From: Seminavis robusta
Lineage: Eukaryota > Bacillariophyta > Bacillariophyceae > Naviculales > Naviculaceae
DNA length: 64,000 nucleotides
Assembly: GCA_903772945.1 (NCBI GenBank)
Contig: CAICTM010000451.1
Location: forward strand, 1-64,000
Direction of reading: 5' to 3'
Positions 1-9,218 of this stretch are shown here, piece after piece. The notes beneath the pieces were generated by a model. That model saw nothing but the letters and a program-made list of their open reading frames with translations. It made no database searches and had not been told where the DNA came from. The position numbers and the translations under genes were made by a program. The number at the start of each line of letters is the position of its first letter. The stretch's first letter is position 1.

Positions 1-239
1 AAAAGTGAGGATTCTGGTGGTGCATAGCAATTCTTGTGATTTAATTGATATAAGGACCCCGTAAACTTTAGACCTAAAACTCCTTGTTCCTTGCATGATG
101 AATTTGCATGCGAACCGACTAGATGATAATACACGAGTCAATAGTAAAGAGGTGTCAGGTATGTTTCCTCCAACACACTCTGCACGGTGCCCTAAGTGGC
201 TACCGTGGAACGAATAAAATAAATTAGCAATCAAACAAG

Positions 240-1560
240 GGTGGATGCCCCATGATGAAAGCCCTGTGCTCGTGGAAGAGCTGCCCTGAAGGGGGCTTCG
301 TGAAAAAATCTCCACGATCTCCAAGGTTGGGCAGTACACCACTCCGAGGTTGCCTTTGCCAATCTGATCGTGAATGAAAAAGAAACGAATGTTGATGGCC
401 GAGTCCTCTTTCCTGAATGCCTTTGCCATTCTCTGCAGAATGATCGTGCTTTTGTTGTCCTGCATGAGGATGTTGTCCTTCACAACTATCCCCTGCTCTT
501 CAAGGAACAACTTTGCCCACAGCATGGGCGACATGACATCGTCGCTCCAATCATTCCGCTTCCGTGCTGCTCTCGAATTCAATTTCTGTTTCGCAGACAC
601 AGACAGCACCCGCCACTTCCAAAGGACATGACTCCTCCTGTATGGGAACGGTATCAGGATGGACTGCAAATGATGCATCACCCACCAAGTGATGATGCGT
701 TGTCATCAATGTGTAGGATCAACTTGTCCTGCCTGTCTGATCCAAAAACTTGGGCCTTGGACCAACTTGTCCCAATTATCAGATGTTGGGCTTCTGACAC
801 GATGCATAACACAGTAGTGAGAGGTCTGCACATCTGGTCGAGCACGCTTGCACAGGAACAACAGCTTGGCTGCAAAGGTATGATTAGGTTTCCTGTTCTT
901 GTCCTTCAGGATGGTGCCATCCACCAGAGCTGAATAGGTCAGCAGGAGCTGCACTTGTACCTTTTCATTGCCCCAAATGCCACTGGAAACTCTGAGACAT
1001 TTTCTTGACATAATCTATCATGTCAATCACACCTTTCCTGGTCGGAAAAGTCCACCGTCATCCCCAAGTAGTCAAGCTTGGGACCACGGGTTGCCTTCAC
1101 GGCTCATAGGTTCCATACCTAACGTTGAACCATTCCGTCTGGTCATTCACCTTCATTCTGTGGCTTGACATTAGATCGTCAACATGGAATCGGATTGTTT
1201 GTGTTCCTTCGATCATGCGGTTGGCCACAAGGATCGTATTTGTTGAACACAAATCCAATTTGCTCGAGGCACTTCTGAATAGCTTGTACCAAAGAGTGCT
1301 GCCAAAACCATCCATAAATGGCTCTCTCCCGACAACATAGAGGACAGACGTCCCTTTTTGTATGTCAGAAAGAGGCATATGTGTCAGGATCATTTCGACA
1401 AGTAAGTCTGCAAGGTTCCTCAATGATCATGAGGACCCTTCTTCACCTGTTTGACTTTGGCATTGGGGTTTGGTAACGCATTGGGAACATCCAGGACATC
1501 ACATCCCTATCTTCGGATGCATCGACACACATATGGATAACATCAAACCCTCAATGAAAC
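240..1560 (-). mobile_element. Ty1/copia retrotransposon relic (reverse transcriptase and RNase H part)
   Basis: Read on the minus strand, this stretch gives pieces typical of a copia polyprotein in the right order. First comes a reverse-transcriptase piece with the HVDDL motif (about 1420-1120). Next is a connection region with a CKRARPDVQT-like motif (about 1010-700). Last is an RNase H piece with QDNKSTIILQ and a tail like INIRFFFIHDQI (about 560-300). The pieces lie in different frames and the element is broken in several places. Integrase, gag and clear terminal repeats were not seen, so this is a 3' part only. It looks old. The edges are approximate. Confidence 0.8.
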
Positions 1561-1690
1561 TGTTGACTTCTTGCATCTTCTTTCTGATTGTACACCCTTG
1601 TTGCTTTTCAGCTTAATCTAAAACCAAATTACTCCCCAATAAGCTGCAGTATTACTAGCAAACAACAGTAGCATCATTCCGAGCCTCGCA

Positions 1691-2340
1691 ATGGCGGATA
1701 ATAGCCACCGTAGACGCACTCGAAGCTACAGTCGAAGCCGCAGAGTGTCAGATGATGAGGAGAGTGGCCATGGCCGACCGATTACCTCGACGCGGCAAAA
1801 CGTGCCTGGGTTGGCCAAAAGTGACGTCAAATTTGATCTGTCGAGGTTGCTTCGAATTCCAAGAGGTGGCTCAATTTCGCGTTGGCGTGGTTGATCGAGA
1901 AAGCGCTAAATTCAGAGGCAGGGAGATGTACAAATGTACTCAGCCATGGCGGAATCCACCACCACCGAGGAGTGCTACTGGGAGAAAAGTTTATCACAAG
2001 CCTCAATTTGAACAGTTCAACGAATTTATCAAGAAGGAACATGGACTTGGCTTGAGTCGCCACATATCACCTCCACCCTCTGCTAAGCGGACCATCTCAT
2101 CTCCACTTTCACCCGTGAAGAAGCCACCTGTCAAACGACCAGCAAAGAAATCAGAAGTGAAGCAAGCCAAGACAATCATCACATCTCACGGATTTAATTT
2201 TTGAGCGGCATCTACCCAACAATTTTGAGGCAGTGAGCAAGGCTGAGCTTGGGGAGCTGCGTGCAATCAAGGCAAGGGTTCTGGAGATGCAAAATGCATC
2301 TAAGAAGCGCATAATGGCTGGGGTAGCGCAAAAACAGTGA
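1691..2340 (+). pseudogene. broken gene of unknown family (Arg/Ser-rich start, basic middle, helical tail)
   Basis: Coding-like sequence moves through three frames. An Arg/Ser-rich start (MADNSHRRRTRSYSRSRR) opens at 1691. A middle part of about 130 residues follows, with a CRGC pair, an RVGVVDRES stretch and a Pro/Lys-rich basic tail, ending near 2204. A last part (about 2180-2340) has a helical stretch ELGELRAIKARVLEM and stops at a TGA. The middle has a faint likeness to a PARP-type zinc finger (CxxC, then RVG), but not enough to name it. Short introns could explain the frame changes, but I found no convincing splice pair, so a decayed gene is more likely. It directly follows the copia relic. 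Confidence 0.4.
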
Positions 2341-2764
2341 GGTCGGTTACAAATTTGGTAGGTCAGTCGATGGTAAGGTTACCAATTGATAAGCCCTGTT
2401 CACGAATCGGCAACCAACCTCTCTTTTGGGTAAGATAGCACCGAAACAGAGAGCTATGGCACCTATTGTTGAATCGACAAGGTCTCTGCTAGCGTAATGG
2501 GTATGGTCTATTGGCAATGGGTATGGTCTATTGGTTGGTAATCGGTGTTCTATTATCTTACTAGTTTAGTTACATCTATCGTACGAAACAACCAAGTCAT
2601 CATTGACTTGGCCGAATCTAAGTCACCCGAGGACTTGTACATACAGGAAAATGGGTACCGACACAGGAGTCACCACCAAAACACTAGGAAATAACCATGG
2701 AGGGATGAATCCGAAAGGAGGATCCACTCTCTTGTGTGTTGTCGTCTCCTCCGGTTGACTGTTG

Positions 2765-2990
2765 TCATTCAATGACTCGACGACGTTTGTTCAGGATGGA
2801 GAAAGGGCTAGAGTTAACAGAGCCTCCTCTGTAGCGATCTGTCGGCAGCAGCCTCTTCCTCTTGTTGTCATCCAGAGCGATCGTTTCGTTCGTTCGATCG
2901 TTGACAATGGTAGTTCCTCGGCCGTCGGCAGTAACAGAACAGAAAGTAAGAAATACATATGGTTTTCTCTGATATTCTGATACTGAGGAA
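2765..2990 (-). CDS. candidate last exon of a minus-strand gene, basic C-terminus
   Basis: Read on the minus strand, a frame with no ATG stays open for about 70 codons and ends at a TGA at 2767-2765. The last part reads like a real charged tail: IALDDNKRKRLLP, then FSILNKRRRVIE. The KRKR and KRRR clusters resemble nuclear localisation signals. Just upstream on that strand a GTAAGT donor stands at about 2999, so this may be a 3' exon whose acceptor I cannot fix. It could belong with the segment at 3015-3170. No family is recognised. The call rests only on the open frame, composition and nearby splice signals. Confidence 0.3.
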
Positions 2991-3014
2991 AACCAGCGAC
3001 TTACCCTTGTTTTT

Positions 3015-3170
3015 CAAATTGCACCAACTTGGCCGTCATGGGCCGAGAACTGACTGCCATCCCATGGTCCATAGGATTCAATGAGGGATGGCTTTCGCTT
3101 CTGTACCAGAGTCAACCGGCTTGAGTGAGGCTTGAGTGAGGCTTGGATAACAGAGGTGCGATTCGATTCG
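3015..3170 (-). CDS. coding segment shared with the 58.9-kb locus (RKPSLIESYGPW motif)
   Basis: On the minus strand this segment reads VQKRKPSLIESYGPWDGSQ before ending at a TGA near 3017. The same peptide, with N for K and E for D, is encoded at 58.92-58.98 kb. Between the two copies most base changes in this frame are silent or conservative (CGA/AGA, TCC/TCG, CCA/CCT, GAT/GAA), which is what selection on this frame would leave. A weaker upstream match (RTS followed by V/I residues) also links them. The first exons and start are unknown. The family is not recognised. Confidence 0.4.
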
Positions 3171-3183
3171 AATAATTAAAGCA

Positions 3184-3455
3184 ACTCACCTGTTGACGGC
3201 CAAGCTCGGAATTCTCTCCTGTTTACCATATGAATATAATGAGGGAGAGAAGTCAGCGCTGTACCTTCAATTAACACTCTTGATAATAGGCTTACCTGCC
3301 TCGAATCGATTTGATCGATCCGCCGATTGATAAAGCACTCACCATTGTTGCCGGCCAAGCTTGGGTTTACCTCCTGTTTACCATAAGAATACAATGAGGG
3401 AGAGAAGTCAGTGCTGCACCTTCCATAATAACACACTTGATAATAGACTTACCCG
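3184..3455 (-). repeat. imperfect direct repeat with a splice donor in each unit
   Basis: Units at about 3184-3298 and 3338-3455 share runs such as GAGGGAGAGAAGTCAG and a CTCCTGTTTACCATA-like word, with most of their length alike. On the minus strand each unit gives the same order: a GTAAG donor, about 75 bases, a GTAAACAG acceptor-like end, a 29-31 base insert containing AGCTTGGCCG, then a GTGAGT donor. The layout looks like a duplicated intron plus very small exon, on the same strand as the coding segments on either side. Confidence 0.55.
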
Positions 3456-3513
3456 TAATAGTAGTAGCAGTAGCTAGTAGTAGCGATCGGCCGCTCCTCC
3501 TCCACCATTGTCG

Positions 3514-3514
<1 letters not shown>

Positions 3515-3597
<83 letters not shown>
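3515..3597. repeat. (TTG)n / (CAA)n microsatellite
   Basis: About 27 uninterrupted TTG units. All six frames are open through it, which creates long false homopolymer ORFs (Val, Asn, Thr, Gln and others). Confidence 0.95.
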
Positions 3598-4155
3598 GGT
3601 TGATCGATTGAGTGAGGAGGTGTGGCTCCTTTCGAAGAAGAGGGCAGCCGGGCAGGCTGTCCCGTGAAGTCTGTTTGAATCCTTTCTTACTGTGGAAAAG
3701 CAGTACTCTCCAATGACACATCCCAAAACAGCTTGCCCTCCTTCTAAATCCAAGTCCACCTTGCGGAACAGAAGCAGCGCCACATCCATATCAAGGGCTT
3801 ATCAGCTCACCAATCAAGCCTTCTCCTCTTACAGAACAAGGAATGGCATCTCTACCAAGGGCTTAGCAGCACCCACAGCACGGATTCAACCATCCAAAAA
3901 TAATGCCCCCCCTTCCAAAACAGCAATGAGGTTACCAACCAGCTCCAACCTGTGGTTGGACCTTGTACATTCAGGTATCTAATAGCTACCCAATCTGTAA
4001 GGTATATGTGATCAAACTAAAGGTCAAAACTGTCAGGTAACCTAAGGGATCCTCAATAGGAATGGGTGCCCTTACACAATCACCATGCTATTTGCTTACC
4101 AAAGAGGACCTTTGGAGCTGAAACTGGAAGCAATAGCATACCAATCTAGAACCAA

Positions 4156-6639
4156 ATGGGTATCGAAAGAGCAGGTATGACCCATACAGATTCAGAATTA
4201 CCCCATTATGTGCTTCTTAGATGTGCAATGGTTGATTATCGTTTCAATACCAAGGCCAGCACATTTTTCACGGCATCAATCGCCACAACGCTTGCCGGCA
4301 ATCCGTCTCTTCCATTGAAACAAGCAGCAGTTTCTCTTCCGATCTTTCATGTTGCTTTTCTGTTTGAACATGGGCTTATTTCCACCATTAGTCCCAATGG
4401 ATTATCTACAGCTTTTCCATCGGAGAGTTGGCTACGGAGGAACATGTTCGAACACGCCGCCAAGAATGTATTGGATACTCGACTGGAACTACGAGACAAG
4501 AAGTGCTTTCTGGCTTGTGACAAGGGCAACAAGAAGGGCGTAGGTCATTTCATCAAGTACTTGTGTTACTGGTGTCTGGTGGAACAGAAAGTGAAACGAA
4601 GCTTGTTAGACATTGATGCGTCTGAAGGGACTTCGGAAGAATGTGGCAAGGCAATCCTTTATTCCATCAAGTCCAAGATGGGAAATCTCATCCTTTCGGG
4701 GCAGACCACTGATAGTGGTGGCGGTGGTGTTTTACAAGGTCTCGCAGACGCCCTGCAGAGCTATGGTCTTTGTGCCGACCATTATCTGATATCATCCTGT
4801 TCATTACACAACCTTCAGCTTGCATTATCCAATCCAGTCAAGAAAACTATTGGTGAGGGAGGCCTAGACAAACAAAATGCCATGCAGCTCCTTCATGCCG
4901 TCTACTATTTACAGAAGACAATGGAGCCTGAAGTGTGGCAAACACATGTGTTGGAGGCATACCGTTTTGTGGACAAGTATCCTCTTAAAGAACCATACGA
5001 AGGGGAAACAGAGAACGATCTAACCTTCAAGGAACGATGGGAGACAGTCAAGTCACTACGAAACTTCTCCTGTCCGGATGAAGAGGAGCTCAAGTCCGCC
5101 AAGCTTTCAATGCAAGCACCTGTACCTACTAGATGGTGGACAGTCGGTCAAGGATCACTTATTACGTGGAACCACTATCTGATTATCTTCGTGATTACTC
5201 AACAAGTGATCAATGCCAACAAGACGGCAAAGGTGAACAAGACTGCTTCCGGTTTACAGTCGCTCATGCTTGAACTGGTAATTTTTTCTGATGTAACTCT
5301 GATCCATTGCTTCCATAATGACTTCTTCTGTCGACAAATGAAGTGGATCCAGGAATGCACGGATCTATCTGAAACTATTGGCTTTCAGACACACCAGACA
5401 CTTGTTTGCTTCTTTTTGATGTCAGAGCATCTTTCCTATCTGGAGGTGAAGTAGAAGTCTTATGATGGCTACAAGGAATTTACTGACACATTGTCAATAG
5501 TGGAAGATCGAGACAAGCAAGAGAGCAAGGCAACGATGTTCTTTAAGCAGTCTAGAATTTCCTTATGCGACCACTTCCAGCATTGGCTACAACCAGAGAT
5601 GCTTCCAGCAGCACTCATGGCAGAGGATCTTATTGCAGAGATTGTGGCCGCAGTGATACTCAAGAAAGAGCCAACATTCCAACCTTCTGTATTTGACAGC
5701 GAGGTGCATGATGCTACTATCGACTTGAAACGTTTCCATGCATTCTTACTGGAATTTGTTGAACCAGACGCAGAGTACTCTGATCTTGCTACCGATGTGG
5801 CAGAAGAGATAATGGATAGGCTTATTGACTTCCATGATGGACATCCTTATCTCTTGAAGCAAGAGATCTGTTCGCTCTATCTTCCTCTTGCCTCGCAGAC
5901 ACACTTTGTGGAAGCTGGTGTCAAGGAAGCAGCTCTTGTTTCGAAGACTGACAGACATGAGCCATTGCGAAGCGCCTACGCGGTCATTAGAGACAAGGAT
6001 GTTCACTCTATTGGCAAGCTTGCAGACATGAAGAACGCAGCATGAACAGAGAGGCTTTTGTTGGCTGTCGATCGCCATTGCACACGGCAACAGGAAATAG
6101 AGGAGGAAATGGGAGCTGCTTACGCCGAAACTGTAGAAGAAATCCAGAAGTATATGCAAGAAGATCACTTTCGGAAGAAGAGGGTGGAAGATCTACAGAA
6201 CGAAGCTTTGGCTGCCATGCGAACCAACCGCGCTTTGAACCAGTTACAATCAAGAACCGGTGTACACAACACCCATGCAATGGAAGGTCGCATTGCTTTC
6301 AGCAAAGTAACCGGCAAGCCCAACATTCCTCATTTGTTGACTGAGCTGGCTGCACATGGAGATCAGGTTGAGGGACTTTCTGTCAAAGACAAGAAGAAGA
6401 TTACAGTGCTGAAGAACCGATTGAAACAACTGGAGAGGTCACGGCTACAAGCACTCCATGGAGAGGAGCGGCGCGAAGAGTTCAGTGTGGCAAAAAAACC
6501 GAATCGAATCATTCGATTCGGGTTTTTTGCGTTCGTCTCCTGTCTCCTTCTTAGGAGGTTCCACTGTGCTTACCTCCCATTGGATCCTTCTTATGAGGAA
6601 TACATGCACAACCAGATATTGTCAATCCAGCCATTGTAG
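4156..6639 (+). pseudogene. hAT-like DNA transposase, inactivated by two in-frame stops
   Basis: One frame runs for 828 codons and is interrupted only by a TAG at 5452-5454 and a TGA at 6043-6045. An RNase H-like transposase layout is visible: a first acidic site in ACDKGNKKG (D122), a second in TTDSGGGG (D186), a CSLH pair at residues 215-218 and a TRWW motif at 325-328, as in hAT-type transposases. The second part is acidic and helical and matches nothing I can name. The last 150 residues have a coiled-coil-like run (KDKKKITVLKNRLKQLERSRLQ, split in my reading), then hydrophobic words that may not belong. With only two stops in 2.5 kb the copy is fairly young. Terminal inverted repeats and a target duplication were not found. 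Confidence 0.65.
6490..6530. repeat. 20-base inverted repeat (hairpin) near the end of the transposase frame
   Basis: Left arm GCAAAAAAACCGAATCGAAT pairs with the right arm ending GGGTTTTTTGC, with a single mismatch and almost no loop. The GAATCGAAT core recurs in the GAATC array at 25.26-25.35 kb. It could be a terminator-like hairpin, a repeat-derived palindrome or part of an element end. Confidence 0.85.
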
Positions 6640-7672
6640 ACAGCGTATAGTTACATCGGCGACAGTGGCAACACTACCGAACACACTCAGTTTCGGCTTT
6701 GCTCGCTGCACTCAGTTATCTCGCATTGGATCCTATATATGACGAATACAGGCACACCGTCTTTTAACTGCGGAAATAGGGCAGCAGATGCTCCGTTCTA
6801 GAAACTTCAGTGCCTTCTACCGCAAGCGGCCAGCGAATGCCAACTATGCCAACTTGTTCTTTGAATGCTGGTACATTGGAACGGGCCTGGCTGCCGTAGA
6901 TAATCCAACTGCTCTTTTAGTAGAACCCCCCGGCCATCATCGCCTTGGGTTTTTGTTCTGCCACAGCAGGACGCAACACGGGCACGGGCAGCGGTACCAG
7001 TACCGATACACCAGGAGGCAGTAATTTTCCATGCCTGAATTGGCTATTTTAACTGTGACTGGTACCAGTACAACCTGGTACGGTATCTATTACTGTAATA
7101 CCTGTGCAATACACGGCTCTTAGCCTTATTCGCGACTCGATCCTAGATAGGGTTTGAGTTCGACTCATGACTTGAGTCTCTCGTGAATAGTCATTTGAGA
7201 CAGGGTTCTCAATGACCGCTCTAGTCATACTAGGTTGATGATGAAACATCGCTCTAGATATTTAGCCAGCGTGGAGTACTTCCACGCTACTAGATCCATG
7301 CTAGACAAACCTTCCACGCGTTCCGTTTTAGGATCGTGGAGATACGTAGGATTACTACCGCAACCTACTCTATCACACTTATACCAGTTTTATACCCATT
7401 TATGCGAAAGGTTGTCACGAGTACTAATCTACTATAAAAAATATATCCGTTATGTCTGGAGCAACGATTTGGATACCGCCATGACTAAATGCTTAAATAA
7501 CTATTTAACGACTATTTGTTTCTTAATTCTAACAGCAGCTTGATCCAATCGGTGGCAGAGCCTTTTAAAACAGAGGCACCATGGCCGAAGAGAAGAGAGA
7601 TCGAGCCGACGACGGAAAGAGAGAGCTGTTGACATTGGAGCTGTGCACTGAGGAGTGAATAACAGCAGTAAC
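6640..7672. other. intergenic, no gene seen
   Basis: Short open frames only. At 6712-6760 a segment resembles 6568-6625: both encode Y-L-x-L-D-P-x-Y-x-E-Y, which points to a diverged local duplication. GGTACC-type palindromes occur at 6995-7085. At 7140-7180 there is a GACTCATGACTTGAGTC-like word akin to the inverted repeat at 25.4-25.8 kb. Confidence 0.5.
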
Positions 7673-8179
7673 CTAGCGTCCACGCTTGGAGGACCTGGTG
7701 GCCTTGAACGGAGTGAGCCTCGCAACCTCCTGTGTCAAACCGACCTCAACTTCGAAGCTGTCGATGCTGTCTCTGATCTTGGTCTTCTCTTTGGGTGGGC
7801 TGATGTCGAAGTTGTTGCCGGAGATGAGAAGCGTGATGGTGAAGCTCTTGTCTGTGAGGAGCACAATGCAGCTGTTGGAGACACAAGTGATACGCTTCAC
7901 ATCTCCGTGGTTGTCGAGGAAGAGAACAAAGTCCCAGAAAGCCTCTTTCGGCCACACAATGTTGCTGCCAAGAGTGACACAAAATGTGGCATCCTTGTCG
8001 GCTCCGTAAAGGGCTTCATCAATAGAGTCTTGGAGCTTCAGTTGAGTTTCCTCGGAAAGAATCTTGGTGTTGTTGACGACGGTGCCGATTGCAGGTTCAT
8101 CTTTCGTCGTGCCGACGAAAATGCTGCAGATCATTTCTTCGTTGGTAAATGGGATGTACTTGGGCTTGGGGCGCGACAT
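7673..8179 (-). CDS. uncharacterised 168-residue protein
   Basis: An uninterrupted frame from an ATG (MSRPKPKYIPFTNEE) to a stop, with good coding texture. The protein is mixed alpha/beta with a basic end (KATRSSKRGR). The middle alternates hydrophobic and polar residues (FCVTLGSNIVW, ITCVSNSCIVLL, SFTITLLISG), which suggests a small beta-rich fold of the PH or lipocalin size. No signal peptide or membrane segment is visible and no family is recognised. It is divergent from the next small gene across a 251-base shared promoter. Both sit just upstream of the DDE transposase and could be passengers of it, but no element ends were found to prove that. Confidence 0.6.
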   Translation of the reverse strand: MSRPKPKYIPFTNEEMICSIFVGTTKDEPAIGTVVNNTKILSEETQLKLQDSIDEALYGADKDATFCVTLGSNIVWPKEAFWDFVLFLDNHGDVKRITCVSNSCIVLLTDKSFTITLLISGNNFDISPPKEKTKIRDSIDSFEVEVGLTQEVARLTPFKATRSSKRGR

Positions 8180-8317
8180 GATAGAGTTGTAGGCGAGTGG
8201 ATTGTGGTTGAATTTGCTTTCCGATGAAGATTGTGTGAGAGAGGGAGAGGAGTGTGGGCGAGGAGTTGTCTCCGTCTCGGAGAGGCTTTGCTTGAAAGCC
8301 TCGATTTGAATTCAAAC

Positions 8318-8352
8318 TAGCCGCGCAATTTGAGGCATTCAAATCGCGGCTA
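8318..8352. promoter_or_regulatory. inverted repeat in the shared promoter of two divergent small genes
   Basis: TAGCCGCG-CA-ATTTGA and TCAAATCGCGGCTA form arms of 14 bases with a two-base bulge and a five-base loop. It lies roughly midway between the two start codons (8179 on the minus strand, 8431 on the plus strand), where a dimeric regulator of both genes would bind. The role is inferred from position only. Confidence 0.5.
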
Positions 8353-8430
8353 CTATCGAAGCCTTCGGACATTAACCACATCGAAGTCTTCCGACTCTAC
8401 CCCTCAACAAGCCAACAATAAACAACAGTC

Positions 8431-8871
8431 ATGTCTACCGGTAGCATCTCGTGGAGGAACTTGGCGGCAAGCTGCCCAAACTACCGAGTTGAGTTGGCGT
8501 CTTCAAATGGTGGAGTGGAGATCCAGGATGCTGGTGCTGTTATTCATGAGTTTCGTGGAGCTCTAGCTTTGCAGCAGTATGGTGCTTTCCCTCTTTTCCG
8601 GATTGTCAATCTGAACAAGGACAACCGCAACACTGGAGTGCTCAATCTCCCGACTGATTGTGTTTCTTGGAAAGTGCAGAAGCCTCGCAAAGTCATCGGT
8701 GCAAACTCTGGTGTCAAGGCATTCAAAACGACCGTGACCTTCCCGGCTGGAAATGCGGAGGGATTCGACAAGATTGTTGTCACATTGCCATTTGATGATG
8801 AAGAAAGTCGCTCCGCTGCTGAGGTCTTTACGGAGGCCCTTGTCTTTGCTGGAACCAATTCGCCCCGTTGA
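8431..8871 (+). CDS. uncharacterised 146-residue beta-rich protein
   Basis: An uninterrupted frame from ATG (MSTGSISWRNLAASC) to TGA. The sequence alternates as in beta strands: YRVELASSNGGVEIQ, FPLFRIVNLN, FKTTVTFPAGN, KIVVTLPFDDEE. No signal peptide, membrane helix or known motif is visible. It faces the gene at 7673-8179 head to head, with a shared inverted repeat between them. The size and beta texture of the two proteins are alike, so they may act together; that is inference. No family is recognised. Confidence 0.6.
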   Translation: MSTGSISWRNLAASCPNYRVELASSNGGVEIQDAGAVIHEFRGALALQQYGAFPLFRIVNLNKDNRNTGVLNLPTDCVSWKVQKPRKVIGANSGVKAFKTTVTFPAGNAEGFDKIVVTLPFDDEESRSAAEVFTEALVFAGTNSPR

Positions 8872-9218
8872 AAGCTCCCCCACCAACAATTTGCTCTCAC
8901 AAACAGTAGTATTAGTAGGATAATCAAATAGTAGGGCGGTGTTATTGCCTTATGATACCCTTGTTGTAGCCGTTCGGCCAATTCTTTCGGACGGCCTCGC
9001 ATCATTGCGTTGCTTTTTCTGTTGTGTGACTGTCGGCACGACAACCATTCCGGAGGTCAAACGCTGGCAGTGCTTTCTCAGATTTAAGAGACGGCACATG
9101 TAGATTTAGAAGCCACCGCTGAACGCCTGCCAGTCCAATCCCTCGTTCTGAAAGATCGAACTGAAAAGCGCACAATCCAAAGCGACAACAGTTTCACTCC
9201 ACGCTGAGCAACCCAAAG

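Larger units (their letters stand above)
2346..4155. other. repeat-rich stretch with minus-strand coding signals, no firm gene model
   Basis: No complete gene is seen. The stretch holds a (TTG)n microsatellite, an imperfect direct repeat at 3184-3455, and two minus-strand open segments listed separately (2765-2990 and 3015-3170). At 3692-3982 an open plus frame repeats Ser/Lys/Pro-rich words, without family likeness. About 4000-4155 is AT-rich and leads into the transposase. Confidence 0.4.

Noticed and set aside
3437-3789. Long Val, Asn and Thr homopolymer frames
   Set aside because: They are the six-frame reading of the (TTG)n microsatellite.
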